From: Nonomuraea rhizosphaerae
GTDB taxonomy: Bacteria; Actinomycetota; Actinomycetes; Streptosporangiales; Streptosporangiaceae
Assembly: GCF_019396405.1 (NCBI RefSeq)
Contig: NZ_JAHKRL010000363.1
Span: 1 to 48,328 of the forward strand
DNA: 48,328 nt
Direction: 5' to 3'
The notes under the pieces were generated by a model, which saw only the letters and a list, made by a program, of their open reading frames with translations, had not been told where the DNA came from and did not search any database. Made by a program: the position numbers and the translations under genes. Positions 34,706-42,480 of the stretch are shown here, in pieces (position 1 is the first letter of the stretch; every line of letters begins with the position of its first letter).

Positions 34706-35716
34706 CTAGGCGGGCAGCAGCAGTCGGTCGGCGGACAGGGAGCGCAGGGCGTGGAGATTCCGCTCCGTCCTGCGCCTGACGAACTCGCGCTGGCCGGCAC
34801 TCAACGGCGCCCGATAATGCGTCCCGGCCGGCTCGAACCTCTCGGTGGCCAGTCCCTTGGAATACCTGAGCGTTTCCTCGTCGAAATTGTCGGGGAGTTT
34901 CTCCGATTGCGGCAGGGCGAACCAGGATTCGAGCGCGTGGAATGTTCTCGCCGCGTCGGCGGCAAGACTTCCGTATTCCATTGCCCGCCACGCCACCCCC
35001 GTTCCGGAATCGCCGGAGAAAAGCTCCGCCGTCGCGTTCCACACGCCGGTGTAAAGCTCAAGCAGACCCTCCGGCGCGCCCTTCGCGACATACCCCTCAC
35101 TTTCCAGGTACGTGCGCAGCGCGCGCTCCTCCTCGTTCATGTCGCACCAGGGCGGCAGCACGTCGCGCAGGGCCGCCATCACCCTTTCCGGCTCGCGCCA
35201 GAGAAGCACCCAGCGGGCGTCGGCATTTCTTGTCGCGGCGAGCACCACCGGCGCGATCCAGCTTCTCAGCTTCACCACGAGGGCGCGCCGCGACATCGCC
35301 GCCGTGGCCGCCGAATAGGCGACCAGCGCGCGAATGAGGCGATACGCCGACTCCCGCTCCGCCGGGCCGGTCGCGTAAACGGCGTTCCGGCTCGCCGAGA
35401 CGAGGAAGTACGGCTCCTTCAGCACCATCGTGTCCGGGCGGAGCGCGACGAGATTGGCCATGAGGGTGGAGCCGCACCGCATCGTGTGGCCGATGAAGCG
35501 GGCGGGCCCCTCGGGCTCCATCTTTCGCGCCTGACGGACGAAGTCGGCCAGCGGGAAGCAGGTCTCCTCCATGCCGCCGCTCACCTCGACGACGTCGGCG
35601 TACCAGACCTCGCCGAGCAGGACCGGACGCGGGATCCGCCGCAGGATCACCTCGTCGCCGGTGACCGCGACGGGCAGGAACCCCTTCGCGGCGTGGCTTT
35701 CCAGAGTGGCGCGCAT
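34706..35716 (-). CDS. Sulfotransferase-like P-loop protein
   Basis: A 336-residue protein with a PAPS-type P-loop near residues 76-86 (GHTMRCGSTLM) followed by a Leu-rich helix and VLKEPYFLVSASR. This resembles the 5'-phosphosulfate loop of sulfotransferases, in which a Ser/Thr pair and a basic residue hold the phosphosulfate; MVLKEP is also typical. The second (3'-phosphate) motif may lie in WVLLWREPERVMAAL. An N-terminal 65-residue part before the P-loop is unusual and unrecognised. It lies 4 bp after the ATP-grasp gene and before the TauD-like gene. Base composition is slightly lower in G+C than the neighbours around 34.8-35.4 kb. Exact activity is unknown. Confidence 0.6.
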   Translation of the reverse strand: MRATLESHAAKGFLPVAVTGDEVILRRIPRPVLLGEVWYADVVEVSGGMEETCFPLADFVRQARKMEPEGPARFIGHTMRCGSTLMANLVALRPDTMVLKEPYFLVSASRNAVYATGPAERESAYRLIRALVAYSAATAAMSRRALVVKLRSWIAPVVLAATRNADARWVLLWREPERVMAALRDVLPPWCDMNEEERALRTYLESEGYVAKGAPEGLLELYTGVWNATAELFSGDSGTGVAWRAMEYGSLAADAARTFHALESWFALPQSEKLPDNFDEETLRYSKGLATERFEPAGTHYRAPLSAGQREFVRRRTERNLHALRSLSADRLLLPA

Positions 35717-35720
35717 GCCT

Positions 35721-36887
35721 TCAGCACCTCCGGGTCGACGTGGACGCGTGCTGCCGTACCTCCTCCATCGCGGCCTCCAACGCCGCTGTGTCGTCCGCCA
35801 CGACGACCACCGCGACTTGTGCCGACTCGGGCGCCGACCAGTCGGTGACCGCGCTGACCTGGGGAATCCCGGTGATGGTTCGCGTCTCGTGGGCCGGCAG
35901 CACGAGCATCCCGGCCGCGCCGGTGACGCGGGGCGGCGCGGGCAGCCGGCCGGTGGCCAGCACCTCCAGCACCGCCTCGTACGGGCGGGTCCGGCCGCCG
36001 GTGGCCAGCGGCACGAGGTGGGAGTTGATCAGGTCGCCGCCGAGCCGCGCCCCGACCTCCAGCACGACCGGGCCGGTCGTGGTCAGCCGCAGGTCCACGT
36101 GGAAGCCGCCGGAACACAGCCCGACGGCCCGCACCGCGGCCTCGGCCGCGCGCACCACCTCCTCCAGCCTCGGCCCGGGCAGAGCGGAGGGGAACACGGT
36201 GGTGTGCGTACGGAGGTCCTCGCCGACGGTCTTGTCCGTCACCCCGAGGACAACGATCGAGCCCTCGCCGGCCACGCCCGCCACCGAGTGCTCACTGCCC
36301 TCGGCGAACTCCTCGACGACGAACGCCGGCGACGGCACGTAGTTCAGTGACGCGCTCCGGACGATCTCCTCCAGGTCGCAGCCCGGCGTGACGAACCGGA
36401 TGCCGAGGCCGCCGGAGGTGTGGGCGAGCTTGAAGACCAGCCCGGCGGCCTGGGGCGGGCCGGTCACCGCCGCGCGCAGGTCGGCGATCGTGCTGCCGGG
36501 GCGCCACCAGGGGTTCAGGCCGCAGGGCTCCAGCGCGCGGCGCTGGGCGACCTTGTCGCCGCAGGTGGTCGCCGCCGCGAGCCCCGGACCGCGCAGCCCC
36601 AGGGCGTCGGCCACATGGGCGGTCAGTCGTACGTACCGGTCGCCCCAGCACGTGACCACGGCGGGCGGGCGCCGCAGCCCGGCGACGATCTCCTTGGCGC
36701 ACTCGGCCGCCTCCGCCCGCCATCGGAAGGCGCCCGTACGCACGCCGGGCAGGCTGACGTGACCCAGGTCGGCGTCGGACAGCACCTGGACCCCATGCCC
36801 CAGCCGGGTCGCCGCGTCGAGCTCCGCGCGCCATTCCAGGGGCGAGGGGCGGAGTCCGAGGTAGAGGAAGTCCCATTTGTCGGACAT
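35721..36887 (-). CDS. ATP-grasp ligase
   Basis: A 388-residue ATP-grasp protein, which would activate a carboxylate as acyl phosphate and join it to an amine. Core motifs are DKVAQRRALE (residues 111-120), the ATP-binding LVFKLAHTSGGLGIRFV, FVVEEFAEGSEHSV and the Mg-binding FHVDLRLTTTGPVVLEVGAR with Glu277, followed by LGGD. This resembles L-amino acid ligases and related peptide-forming enzymes. First gene of the minus-strand trio with the sulfotransferase-like and TauD-like genes, divergent from the hydrazine module; it could attach the hydrazine acid to an amino acid (inference). GAGGTG lies 4 nt before the ATG. Confidence 0.85.
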   Translation of the reverse strand: MSDKWDFLYLGLRPSPLEWRAELDAATRLGHGVQVLSDADLGHVSLPGVRTGAFRWRAEAAECAKEIVAGLRRPPAVVTCWGDRYVRLTAHVADALGLRGPGLAAATTCGDKVAQRRALEPCGLNPWWRPGSTIADLRAAVTGPPQAAGLVFKLAHTSGGLGIRFVTPGCDLEEIVRSASLNYVPSPAFVVEEFAEGSEHSVAGVAGEGSIVVLGVTDKTVGEDLRTHTTVFPSALPGPRLEEVVRAAEAAVRAVGLCSGGFHVDLRLTTTGPVVLEVGARLGGDLINSHLVPLATGGRTRPYEAVLEVLATGRLPAPPRVTGAAGMLVLPAHETRTITGIPQVSAVTDWSAPESAQVAVVVVADDTAALEAAMEEVRQHASTSTRRC

Positions 36888-37307
36888 GCCGCACCTCGAC
36901 TGATCGGGAACCTGGAACGGGCCCAGATGACCTTGAGCACATAGTGCAGTACCCCCGGCGCGGCGCGAATACTCGTGACATTTCAGTTTCCCGACAATGG
37001 GCCGTTACCGGCGTGACGGTTGAGTTCTCCGACGGCCGGGCCGCTTTCCTGAGTTTTCGCATCTCAGCACGAGAATATCGCCGCCGAAAGGCGTCCCGAA
37101 CGGCACGTTGAATTAATCACTGTGAACCCTCATTCGCCTGTCCGCCCCGTCTGGGAGAACTTACCGGACCGCTACCATCAGGAAGGCGGCACGCCTTGTA
37201 GCGTTAAGATCGCCCATTGTCCTCCCATGTGAGGAAGTGATTAACGCATCGTCCTGTGCTCGCGAATGCTCCTTGACCAGCACCCCCCCTGACGGGAGCG
37301 CGCTCGA
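36888..37307. other. Divergent intergenic region of the hydrazine cluster
   Basis: This 420-bp gene-free stretch separates the ATP-grasp gene from the MetRS-like gene and is the only place for their promoters. It is less G+C-rich than its surroundings. I see no consensus promoter. It contains TTAATCACT (37113-37121) and its exact inverse AGTGATTAA (37236-37244), a 6-bp hairpin at 37183-37197 (AAGGCG/CGCCTT), and the nested inverted repeat described separately. Confidence 0.7.
37201..37247. promoter_or_regulatory. Nested inverted repeat before the MetRS-like gene
   Basis: GCGTTAA (37201-37207) and TTAACGC (37241-37247) enclose the smaller pair TCCTC/GAGGA (37220-37224 and 37231-37235). It ends 60 bp before the start codon and could be a binding site or a folded 5'-UTR. 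Confidence 0.45.
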
Positions 37308-39143
37308 ATGAACCGTGATGCCTTGCTGATCACGACCTCTCCGCCGACCCCGAACGGCGATCTGCATCTGGGGCACCTTTCCGGCCCCTATCTCGGCGGG
37401 GACATTCTCGCCAGACACCTGAAACGCCGCGGCCATGCCGTCGCCTGCGTCTCGGGCATGGACGACCACCAGAGTTACACCGAGCGGACCGCCGCGAGAC
37501 GCTCCTGGTCCGCCGACAAGACCGCGGACTGGTACACCGAGCGCATCCTCCGGGCATGGGCCGGGGCCGGCGTCGTCGTCGACGAGTGCTGGTTCCCCCG
37601 AAGCTCCGTCGCGCACGCCGAGTCGACCCGGACGATCTTCCGCAAGCTGTACGACGAGGGCGCGATCGTCCCCAGGACGACCGGCCTGCCCTACTGCGCG
37701 CGCTGCCGCGCGTGGCGCTTCGAGGCGTACGTCACCGGCGGCTGCCCGCACTGCGGACGGACGTCCGGCGGCAACTCCTGCGAGGAGTGCGGCCTGCCCA
37801 ACGACAACCGCGACCTGCGCGAACCTGCCTGCGTCACCTGCGGAACCGCCTGCGAGATCCGCCCGTGCCCCCGGCTGTACCTGCCGCTCGAACCCTGGCG
37901 CGAACGGATCGAGGAGCATCTCGGCCAGACCACCATGGACCACCACCTCACGGCCCTCACCTCCCGGCTGCTGGCCGCCCCGCTCCCCGAGATCGCGGTC
38001 AGCCATCCGACGACGTGGGGCCTGCACGTGCCCGTCGAGGGGTTCGACGACCACTGCGTCTACGTCTGGATGGAGATGGCCGTCGGTTACCTCACGGCGA
38101 CCCGGCAGCTCGCGGCCGACGTGGACTGGATGGCGCTGTGGCGGGCACCGAGCAAGGTCGTCCAGTTCATCGGCTTCGACGGCGGGTTCTTCCACAGCAT
38201 GCTGATCCCGACGGTCCTGCACGCCTACGACCGCGAGCTGGCCGGGCCCTCGGCGCTGATCTGCAACCAGTTCTACCGGCTGGGGGGCGGGAAGTTCTCG
38301 ACCAGCCGCGACCACGCCGTCTGGCTGCTGGACGCCCTGGAGACGGTGCCCCCCTCGCTGCTGCGCCTGTACGTCGCCTGGACCCGGCCGTCGACCGCGC
38401 AGACCGGCTTCACCTGGGAGGACTTCGACGCCTTCCACGCTTCGGGGCTGCCGGCGAGCTGGCGCACCTGGCTGACCGCCCTCTCCGACCGCCGCACCGC
38501 CGCCGCGCACCACCGCCGCGCCTCCACCATGGGGCATCAACGCGACCAGGCCGAAGAGCACCGACGCGACCCCGCCGGGGGACACCCGCGCCCTCACACC
38601 GAAGGACACCGAGACGCCCTCCATGTCGCGGGACACCGAGATGCCCCTCATGTCGCGGGACACCGAGATGCCACCCACACCGAGGGACACCGAGACATCG
38701 CCCATGTCGTCGGACAGTCGTCCGGCGACCACCAGACGGACCTCCTGACCGTCCGGTTCCTGAGCCGCGCGCAGGACGTCCTGAGCGACGTGGACCTCGC
38801 CCTCTCGGCCGAGGAGTTCTCGCCGCGCCGCGCCCTCCTGCTGCTCCATGAGCTGGCCGAGGACGCCAGGGAGTTCGGCGGCGGCCTCGACGCCCTCAGG
38901 GACGTGCCCGGCGGCGCGTACATCCAGGGCGTACGCGCCGAGCTGGCGGTGGCCGCCGGGTTCGCGGCCGGGCTGTACCCCATCGCTCCGGACCTCGCGC
39001 AGGAGCTGTGGACCGCGTTGCGCCTCGACCACGGCCCCGCGGACACGCCCTGGCAGGACGTGGCCGCCATGGCCGTCCCGGTCCCCCTGACCCCGGGGAA
39101 CCTTCCAGCCGACTGCCCGCTCCTCTGGGCGAGAGCCGGATGA
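37308..39143 (+). CDS. Methionyl-tRNA synthetase-like amino acid activating enzyme (hydrazine synthetase component)
   Basis: A 611-residue class I synthetase-like protein. The HIGH motif is HLGHLSG (20-26) and the KMSKS counterpart is the divergent KFSTSR (329-334). A MetRS-type Cys-rich zinc insert runs from about residue 126 (CARC, CPHC, CEEC, CVTC). The catalytic part resembles MetRS, but a His-rich 9-residue repeat (433-468) separates it from a short helical C-terminal domain. It heads an operon with a lysine N-hydroxylase, a cupin and a FAD oxidase. In Spb40 and Tri28 a MetRS-like domain fused to a cupin acylates N6-hydroxylysine with an amino acid before N-N bond formation, so I infer that role rather than protein synthesis. 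GGGAG lies 9 nt before the ATG; the stop overlaps the next gene (ATGA). Confidence 0.85.
   Translation: MNRDALLITTSPPTPNGDLHLGHLSGPYLGGDILARHLKRRGHAVACVSGMDDHQSYTERTAARRSWSADKTADWYTERILRAWAGAGVVVDECWFPRSSVAHAESTRTIFRKLYDEGAIVPRTTGLPYCARCRAWRFEAYVTGGCPHCGRTSGGNSCEECGLPNDNRDLREPACVTCGTACEIRPCPRLYLPLEPWRERIEEHLGQTTMDHHLTALTSRLLAAPLPEIAVSHPTTWGLHVPVEGFDDHCVYVWMEMAVGYLTATRQLAADVDWMALWRAPSKVVQFIGFDGGFFHSMLIPTVLHAYDRELAGPSALICNQFYRLGGGKFSTSRDHAVWLLDALETVPPSLLRLYVAWTRPSTAQTGFTWEDFDAFHASGLPASWRTWLTALSDRRTAAAHHRRASTMGHQRDQAEEHRRDPAGGHPRPHTEGHRDALHVAGHRDAPHVAGHRDATHTEGHRDIAHVVGQSSGDHQTDLLTVRFLSRAQDVLSDVDLALSAEEFSPRRALLLLHELAEDAREFGGGLDALRDVPGGAYIQGVRAELAVAAGFAAGLYPIAPDLAQELWTALRLDHGPADTPWQDVAAMAVPVPLTPGNLPADCPLLWARAG
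38604..38711. repeat. Four 27-bp units encoding a His-rich 9-residue repeat
   Basis: Units begin GGACACCGAGA and encode GHRDALHVA, GHRDAPHVA, GHRDATHTE and GHRDIAHVV. Histidines recur with spacing 5 and 4. A partial related unit (GHPRPHTE) precedes them. Confidence 0.92.
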
Positions 39144-40948
39144 ACCGCCGCACCCGGCAGTCCCCGCAGGAATGCGACTTCATCGGGGTCGGCGTCGGCC
39201 CGGCCAACCTCAGCCTGGCCGCGCTCAGCCACCCCGTCCCCTGGTTGCGCGGCGTCTTCATGGAGCGGCGCGAGCAGTTCCAGTGGCACCCCGGCCTCAT
39301 GCTGCCCCGCGCGCAGCTGCAGGTCAGCTACCTCAAGGACCTTGTCACCCTGGTGGACCCGACCAGCCGCTACTCCTTCCTGAACTACCTGGCCACGCAG
39401 CGGCGTCTGTATCGCTTCCTCGTGGCCAGTCGTGACGGCTGCTCCCGCCAGGAGTACGAGACGTACTGCCGCTGGGTCGCCGCGGAGCTGCGGACCATCA
39501 GGTGGGGCTGCCAGGTCGAGGGGGTCCAGTTGCACGGCCCGGCCGCGTTCGAGGTCAGGACGGTGAACGGCGGCAGGTTCAGGAGCAGGACGGTGGTCGT
39601 GGGCACCGGGCGCACTCCCGCCATGCCCGACTTCGCCCGCCGCCTGCGCGGCAGCCGGGTGCTCCACAGCGCCGACCTGCTCACCGTGAACCCGCGCGTA
39701 CGCGCCAAGGACGTGCTCGTCGTCGGGGCCGGACAGAGCGCGGCCGAGACCTTCCTCCACCTGAGCTGCGACGACTCCCAGCTGCCCAAGTCGCTCACCT
39801 GGCTGTCGTCCGGGCCGGGTTTCCAGCCCCTCGACGACTCCCCGTTCACCAACGAGTGGTTCAACCCCTCGTACGTCGGCTACTTCCACCGCCTCAGCCC
39901 CGCCAGACGCGAGGGGCTGCTGCGCGAGCAGCGGCTGGCCAGCAACGGGATCAGCCAGTCGCTCCTGCAGGCGATCTACCGCCGCCTGTACGACCTGGAC
40001 GTCCAGGACGGCGAGCGCATGAGGCACCGCCTGCTCACCAGCCGCAGACTGCTCGGCCTGGAGGAGAGGAACGGCCGCGTCCTGGCGTCCGTCCACGACC
40101 TGGATCTCGACAGGACGGAGGTCCTGCGCTGCGACGTGGTGATCTGCGCGACCGGCTACACCAGCGACTTCCCCGCCTACCTGGAGCCCATCCGCGGCCG
40201 CTTCAGCTTCACCGGCCGCGGCTTCGACGTGCGCGAGGACTACTCGGTGCGGTGGGACGCCCCCGCCGGACTGCAGCTGTTCGTCCAGAACGCCGCCGAG
40301 CACACGCACGGGGTCGCCGACCCCAACCTCAGCCTGCTGTCCTGGCGCAGCGCCCGAATCCTGAACGCGCTGGCTGGCCAGGAGGTCTACGACATCGAAG
40401 GATCGGCCACGACGATCACCTGGGAGCGCGATGGCCGACCACACAGCCAGGAAGACGGCCGGTCGAACGGACGGGAGGCCCTCTGGGCGCACGATCGGAA
40501 AGACACCCGACCGTACGGCCAGGACGATGACCGGCCGTACGGCCGAGAGGATGACCGGCCACCGGGCCAGGCGAACGGCCAGGCGTACGGACGGGAAGGC
40601 CGCCGGACGCGCTGCCAGGAAGAGGCTCAGCCGAACGGCCCGGAGGACGACCGACCGCAGGACCGGCAAGACGGTCAAGCGAACGGCCGACCACAGGACC
40701 GGCGAGACGCTCAGCCGAACGGCCGGAAGAACGGCGGGCCAGAGGGCCGGCGAGACGCTCAGCTGAACGGCCGGAAGAACGGCCGACCGTACGGCCAGGG
40801 AGACGACCGGCCGTCCGGCCAGGAAGTAAGTCAGGAAGTCGGCCAGGAAGGATGCCCCGATGAAGGCTCCCAGCTCACCGATACGCCTGCACCACGACAC
40901 CCCAGCGGTATCCGCGTCCGGCGTGGCGGTCGCCGAGTTGCTCTGTGA
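39140..40948 (+). CDS. L-lysine N6-monooxygenase-like flavoenzyme with long repetitive tail
   Basis: A 602-residue protein whose first 430 residues are an N-hydroxylating monooxygenase (IucD/PvdA/SidA family): FAD motif GVGVGPANLSLA (16-27), FQWHPGLMLPRAQLQVSYL, NADPH motif VLVVGAGQSAAE (about 192-203), ICATGYTSDFP and the C-terminal FAD segment ADPNLSLLSWRSARILNAL. It would hydroxylate the side-chain amine of lysine, like Spb38 and Tri26. The last 170 residues are a hydrophilic tail of Asn-Gly-Arg-Asp-Gln repeats that is absent from the family. The frame runs 89 bp into the cupin gene. The ATG overlaps the MetRS-like stop. No acyltransferase or NIS synthetase is nearby, which argues against a hydroxamate siderophore. 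Confidence 0.9.
   Translation: MNRRTRQSPQECDFIGVGVGPANLSLAALSHPVPWLRGVFMERREQFQWHPGLMLPRAQLQVSYLKDLVTLVDPTSRYSFLNYLATQRRLYRFLVASRDGCSRQEYETYCRWVAAELRTIRWGCQVEGVQLHGPAAFEVRTVNGGRFRSRTVVVGTGRTPAMPDFARRLRGSRVLHSADLLTVNPRVRAKDVLVVGAGQSAAETFLHLSCDDSQLPKSLTWLSSGPGFQPLDDSPFTNEWFNPSYVGYFHRLSPARREGLLREQRLASNGISQSLLQAIYRRLYDLDVQDGERMRHRLLTSRRLLGLEERNGRVLASVHDLDLDRTEVLRCDVVICATGYTSDFPAYLEPIRGRFSFTGRGFDVREDYSVRWDAPAGLQLFVQNAAEHTHGVADPNLSLLSWRSARILNALAGQEVYDIEGSATTITWERDGRPHSQEDGRSNGREALWAHDRKDTRPYGQDDDRPYGREDDRPPGQANGQAYGREGRRTRCQEEAQPNGPEDDRPQDRQDGQANGRPQDRRDAQPNGRKNGGPEGRRDAQLNGRKNGRPYGQGDDRPSGQEVSQEVGQEGCPDEGSQLTDTPAPRHPSGIRVRRGGRRVAL
40701..40796. repeat. 48-bp in-frame duplication in the monooxygenase tail
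   Basis: Two units of 48 bp (40701-40748, 40749-40796) share GGCGAGACGCTCAGC and CGGCCGGAAGAACGG. They encode RRDAQPNGRKNGGPEG and RRDAQLNGRKNGRPYG. More degenerate copies of GACCGGCCGTACGG and AACGGCC extend back to about 40430. Confidence 0.85.
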
Positions 40949-41195
40949 TCCTGCCCCTTTCTCCTCGTCGCTGTTCACGGTGCCGCAGGGCGCGATCACC
41001 GACCCTGACCAGCACGAGGTGGTGGAGATGTGGTTCATCCACCGCGGGGCCGGAACCCTGCTCTCCGGAGGTGAGGAGCTGCCGGTCAAGGCGGGCGACA
41101 CGGTCCTGCTCCGCAGCCAGGTGCCCCACCAGGTCCGCAACACCGGCACCGAGCTGCTGGAGGTGCTCAGCATCTGGTGGAGGCGACCCCGATGA
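40860..41195 (+). CDS. Stand-alone cupin (probable N-N bond forming component)
   Basis: A 111-residue single-domain cupin. Motif 1 is DQHEVVEMWFIHRGAG with candidate metal ligands His52, Glu56 and His61; motif 2 is GDTVLLRSQVPHQVRNTG with His90. In Spb40 and Tri28 a Zn-binding cupin domain, fused to the MetRS-like domain, rearranges the aminoacyl ester of N6-hydroxylysine to form the N-N bond. Here it is a separate protein in the same operon. The start lies inside the monooxygenase frame, and a later start at Met58 would destroy the domain. Its stop overlaps the next ATG. If the upstream tail is not translated as predicted, the start remains plausible. Confidence 0.85.
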   Translation: MKAPSSPIRLHHDTPAVSASGVAVAELLCDPAPFSSSLFTVPQGAITDPDQHEVVEMWFIHRGAGTLLSGGEELPVKAGDTVLLRSQVPHQVRNTGTELLEVLSIWWRRPR

Positions 41196-42241
41196 CGGTC
41201 TACGACCTGGCGATCGTCGGCGGCGGGATGTTCGGCTGCCTGGCCGGTGACGAGGCCGCCCGGCGGCACCCGGACTGGAACATGCTGCTGCTCGACCGAT
41301 CCGGCCCGGCCGCGGGCGCCACCGGCTGGTCGCTCGCCGCCGACATCCCCTTCGCCCTCACGCCCGCCCACCGTGACCTGATCGAGGAATGCGAACGGCA
41401 ATGGCGGCGGCTGGCCGGCGAGCCCGCCGCGAGCCTGGCACGCGGCATCCGGATCGTCTACGTCACCGGCCAGGACCGGCTGCCCGCGCTGCAGGCGCAA
41501 CTCGGCGAGCGGAAGCTGCGCGAGGCGTCTCCCGCCGAGATGGACACCGTGCGCCGCATGCTGCCGGACGTCCGGATCGGCGCCCACGAACTCGTCGTGA
41601 CGCACGACGAGCCCGGCTCCGTGCTGCCGTCCCGGGAGTTCGTACGTGAGCTGCTGCGCGCCGGCCCCATGAAGGCCAGCACGCGCCTCGCCACGCCGCA
41701 CCACGTCACCGCTGTTCGCGGCGGCGAACCCTGGTACGAGCTGGCCTGCGAGAGCGGCGACCTCTGGAGGGCGCGCAGGGTCATCCTGGCGACCGGTCCT
41801 TGGCGGCTGCCGCACCTGCCGGCGACACCCGCGCCGTTCACGCGTTCGGTGGTCAAGCGGGTGGCCGCGCTCCGGGTGGCGCTTCCCGTACGCGCCGGCG
41901 ACCCGATCGTCTTCTTCCCCGAGGACGACCTGTACGTGCTGCCGAGCACGGACGGGACGGCGATGGTCAGCTTCAACCGGAGGTGCTGGGGACAGGATCC
42001 GGACCTGCTGGACGGCTCGCTGGAGGAGGCCGACCGGCGCTCCGGCGTGGCCGTCCTGGCGGCCAGGTGCACGGCCGCCGCCGGTCGCGTCGTCGGCGGC
42101 CAGGCGTTCTGCGACCGGTACACGGACGACCGCCTGCCCTACGTGTGGCGCGCGCCCCGCCTCGCGGCCATGCTGGCGGGCTCCGGGTCCGGCGTGAGAC
42201 TGGCCCCCGGCATGGCCGCCCGCGCGGTCTCCGCCCTGTAG
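41192..42241 (+). CDS. DAO-family FAD-dependent oxidase (hydrazine release)
   Basis: A 349-residue D-amino-acid-oxidase/glycine-oxidase-like flavoprotein. The N-terminal dinucleotide motif is AIVGGGMFGCLAGDEAA, followed by LLDRSGPAAGATGWSLAAD; the FAD-contacting C-terminal part is SGSGVRLAPGMAARAV. By analogy with Spb39 and Tri27 it would oxidatively cleave the lysine-hydrazine intermediate to release a hydrazino acid and 2-aminoadipate semialdehyde. GGAGG lies 8 nt before the ATG, which overlaps the cupin stop (ATGA). The stop is an amber TAG, beyond which the same frame stays open for 141 more codons. Confidence 0.88.
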   Translation: MTVYDLAIVGGGMFGCLAGDEAARRHPDWNMLLLDRSGPAAGATGWSLAADIPFALTPAHRDLIEECERQWRRLAGEPAASLARGIRIVYVTGQDRLPALQAQLGERKLREASPAEMDTVRRMLPDVRIGAHELVVTHDEPGSVLPSREFVRELLRAGPMKASTRLATPHHVTAVRGGEPWYELACESGDLWRARRVILATGPWRLPHLPATPAPFTRSVVKRVAALRVALPVRAGDPIVFFPEDDLYVLPSTDGTAMVSFNRRCWGQDPDLLDGSLEEADRRSGVAVLAARCTAAAGRVVGGQAFCDRYTDDRLPYVWRAPRLAAMLAGSGSGVRLAPGMAARAVSAL

Positions 42242-42257
42242 CGGCGCTCCACGCCGG

Positions 42258-42377
42258 TTGACCACCCCGGCAACACGGTCACGCTGACCGACCACGCCGG
42301 TCGCCCCGCCACGGCGATCGCCCACGTCGGTCACATAGTCACGACGATTGATCACGACGGTGGCGCGGTCACGCTGA
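42258..42377. repeat. Four 30-bp tandem repeats
   Basis: Units start at 42258, 42288, 42318 and 42348, each exactly 30 bp, with the pattern YYGNYCACNNCGG and an end like GTCACGCTGA. In the frame of the preceding oxidase they encode a decapeptide of the type DHxGxxVTxI. Copies have diverged but kept length. Confidence 0.85.
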
Positions 42378-42412
42378 TCAGGCCGAATGCGCCACCAATG
42401 CCGTCCCGCCGT

Positions 42413-42448
42413 CCGTTGCCGTCTCACAGCCGGTTGCCGTCTCACAGT
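42413..42448. repeat. 18-bp tandem duplication
   Basis: CCGTTGCCGTCTCACAGC is followed directly by CGGTTGCCGTCTCACAGT. Confidence 0.85.
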
Positions 42449-42480
42449 CCGTGCGGCGATCACGTCTCTCCTCGTCCGGA

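Noticed and set aside
37198-37210. TGTAGCGTTAAGA as a further operator of the arabinose LacI regulator.
   Set aside because: One base is missing from the dyad and the right half does not match; the genes nearby are unrelated to arabinose.
38604-38711. CRISPR-like array.
   Set aside because: Units are adjacent without spacers and stay in frame within a gene.
37308-39143. Housekeeping methionyl-tRNA synthetase.
   Set aside because: KMSKS is diverged, a His repeat interrupts the C-terminal part, and the gene is coupled to an N-hydroxylase, cupin and oxidase.
40431-40766. Plus-strand Arg/Thr-rich frame within the hydroxylase tail.
   Set aside because: It arises from the repeats in another frame and has no start signal.
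39140-40948. Hydroxamate siderophore pathway.
   Set aside because: No N-acyltransferase, NIS synthetase, NRPS or siderophore transporter lies in the window.
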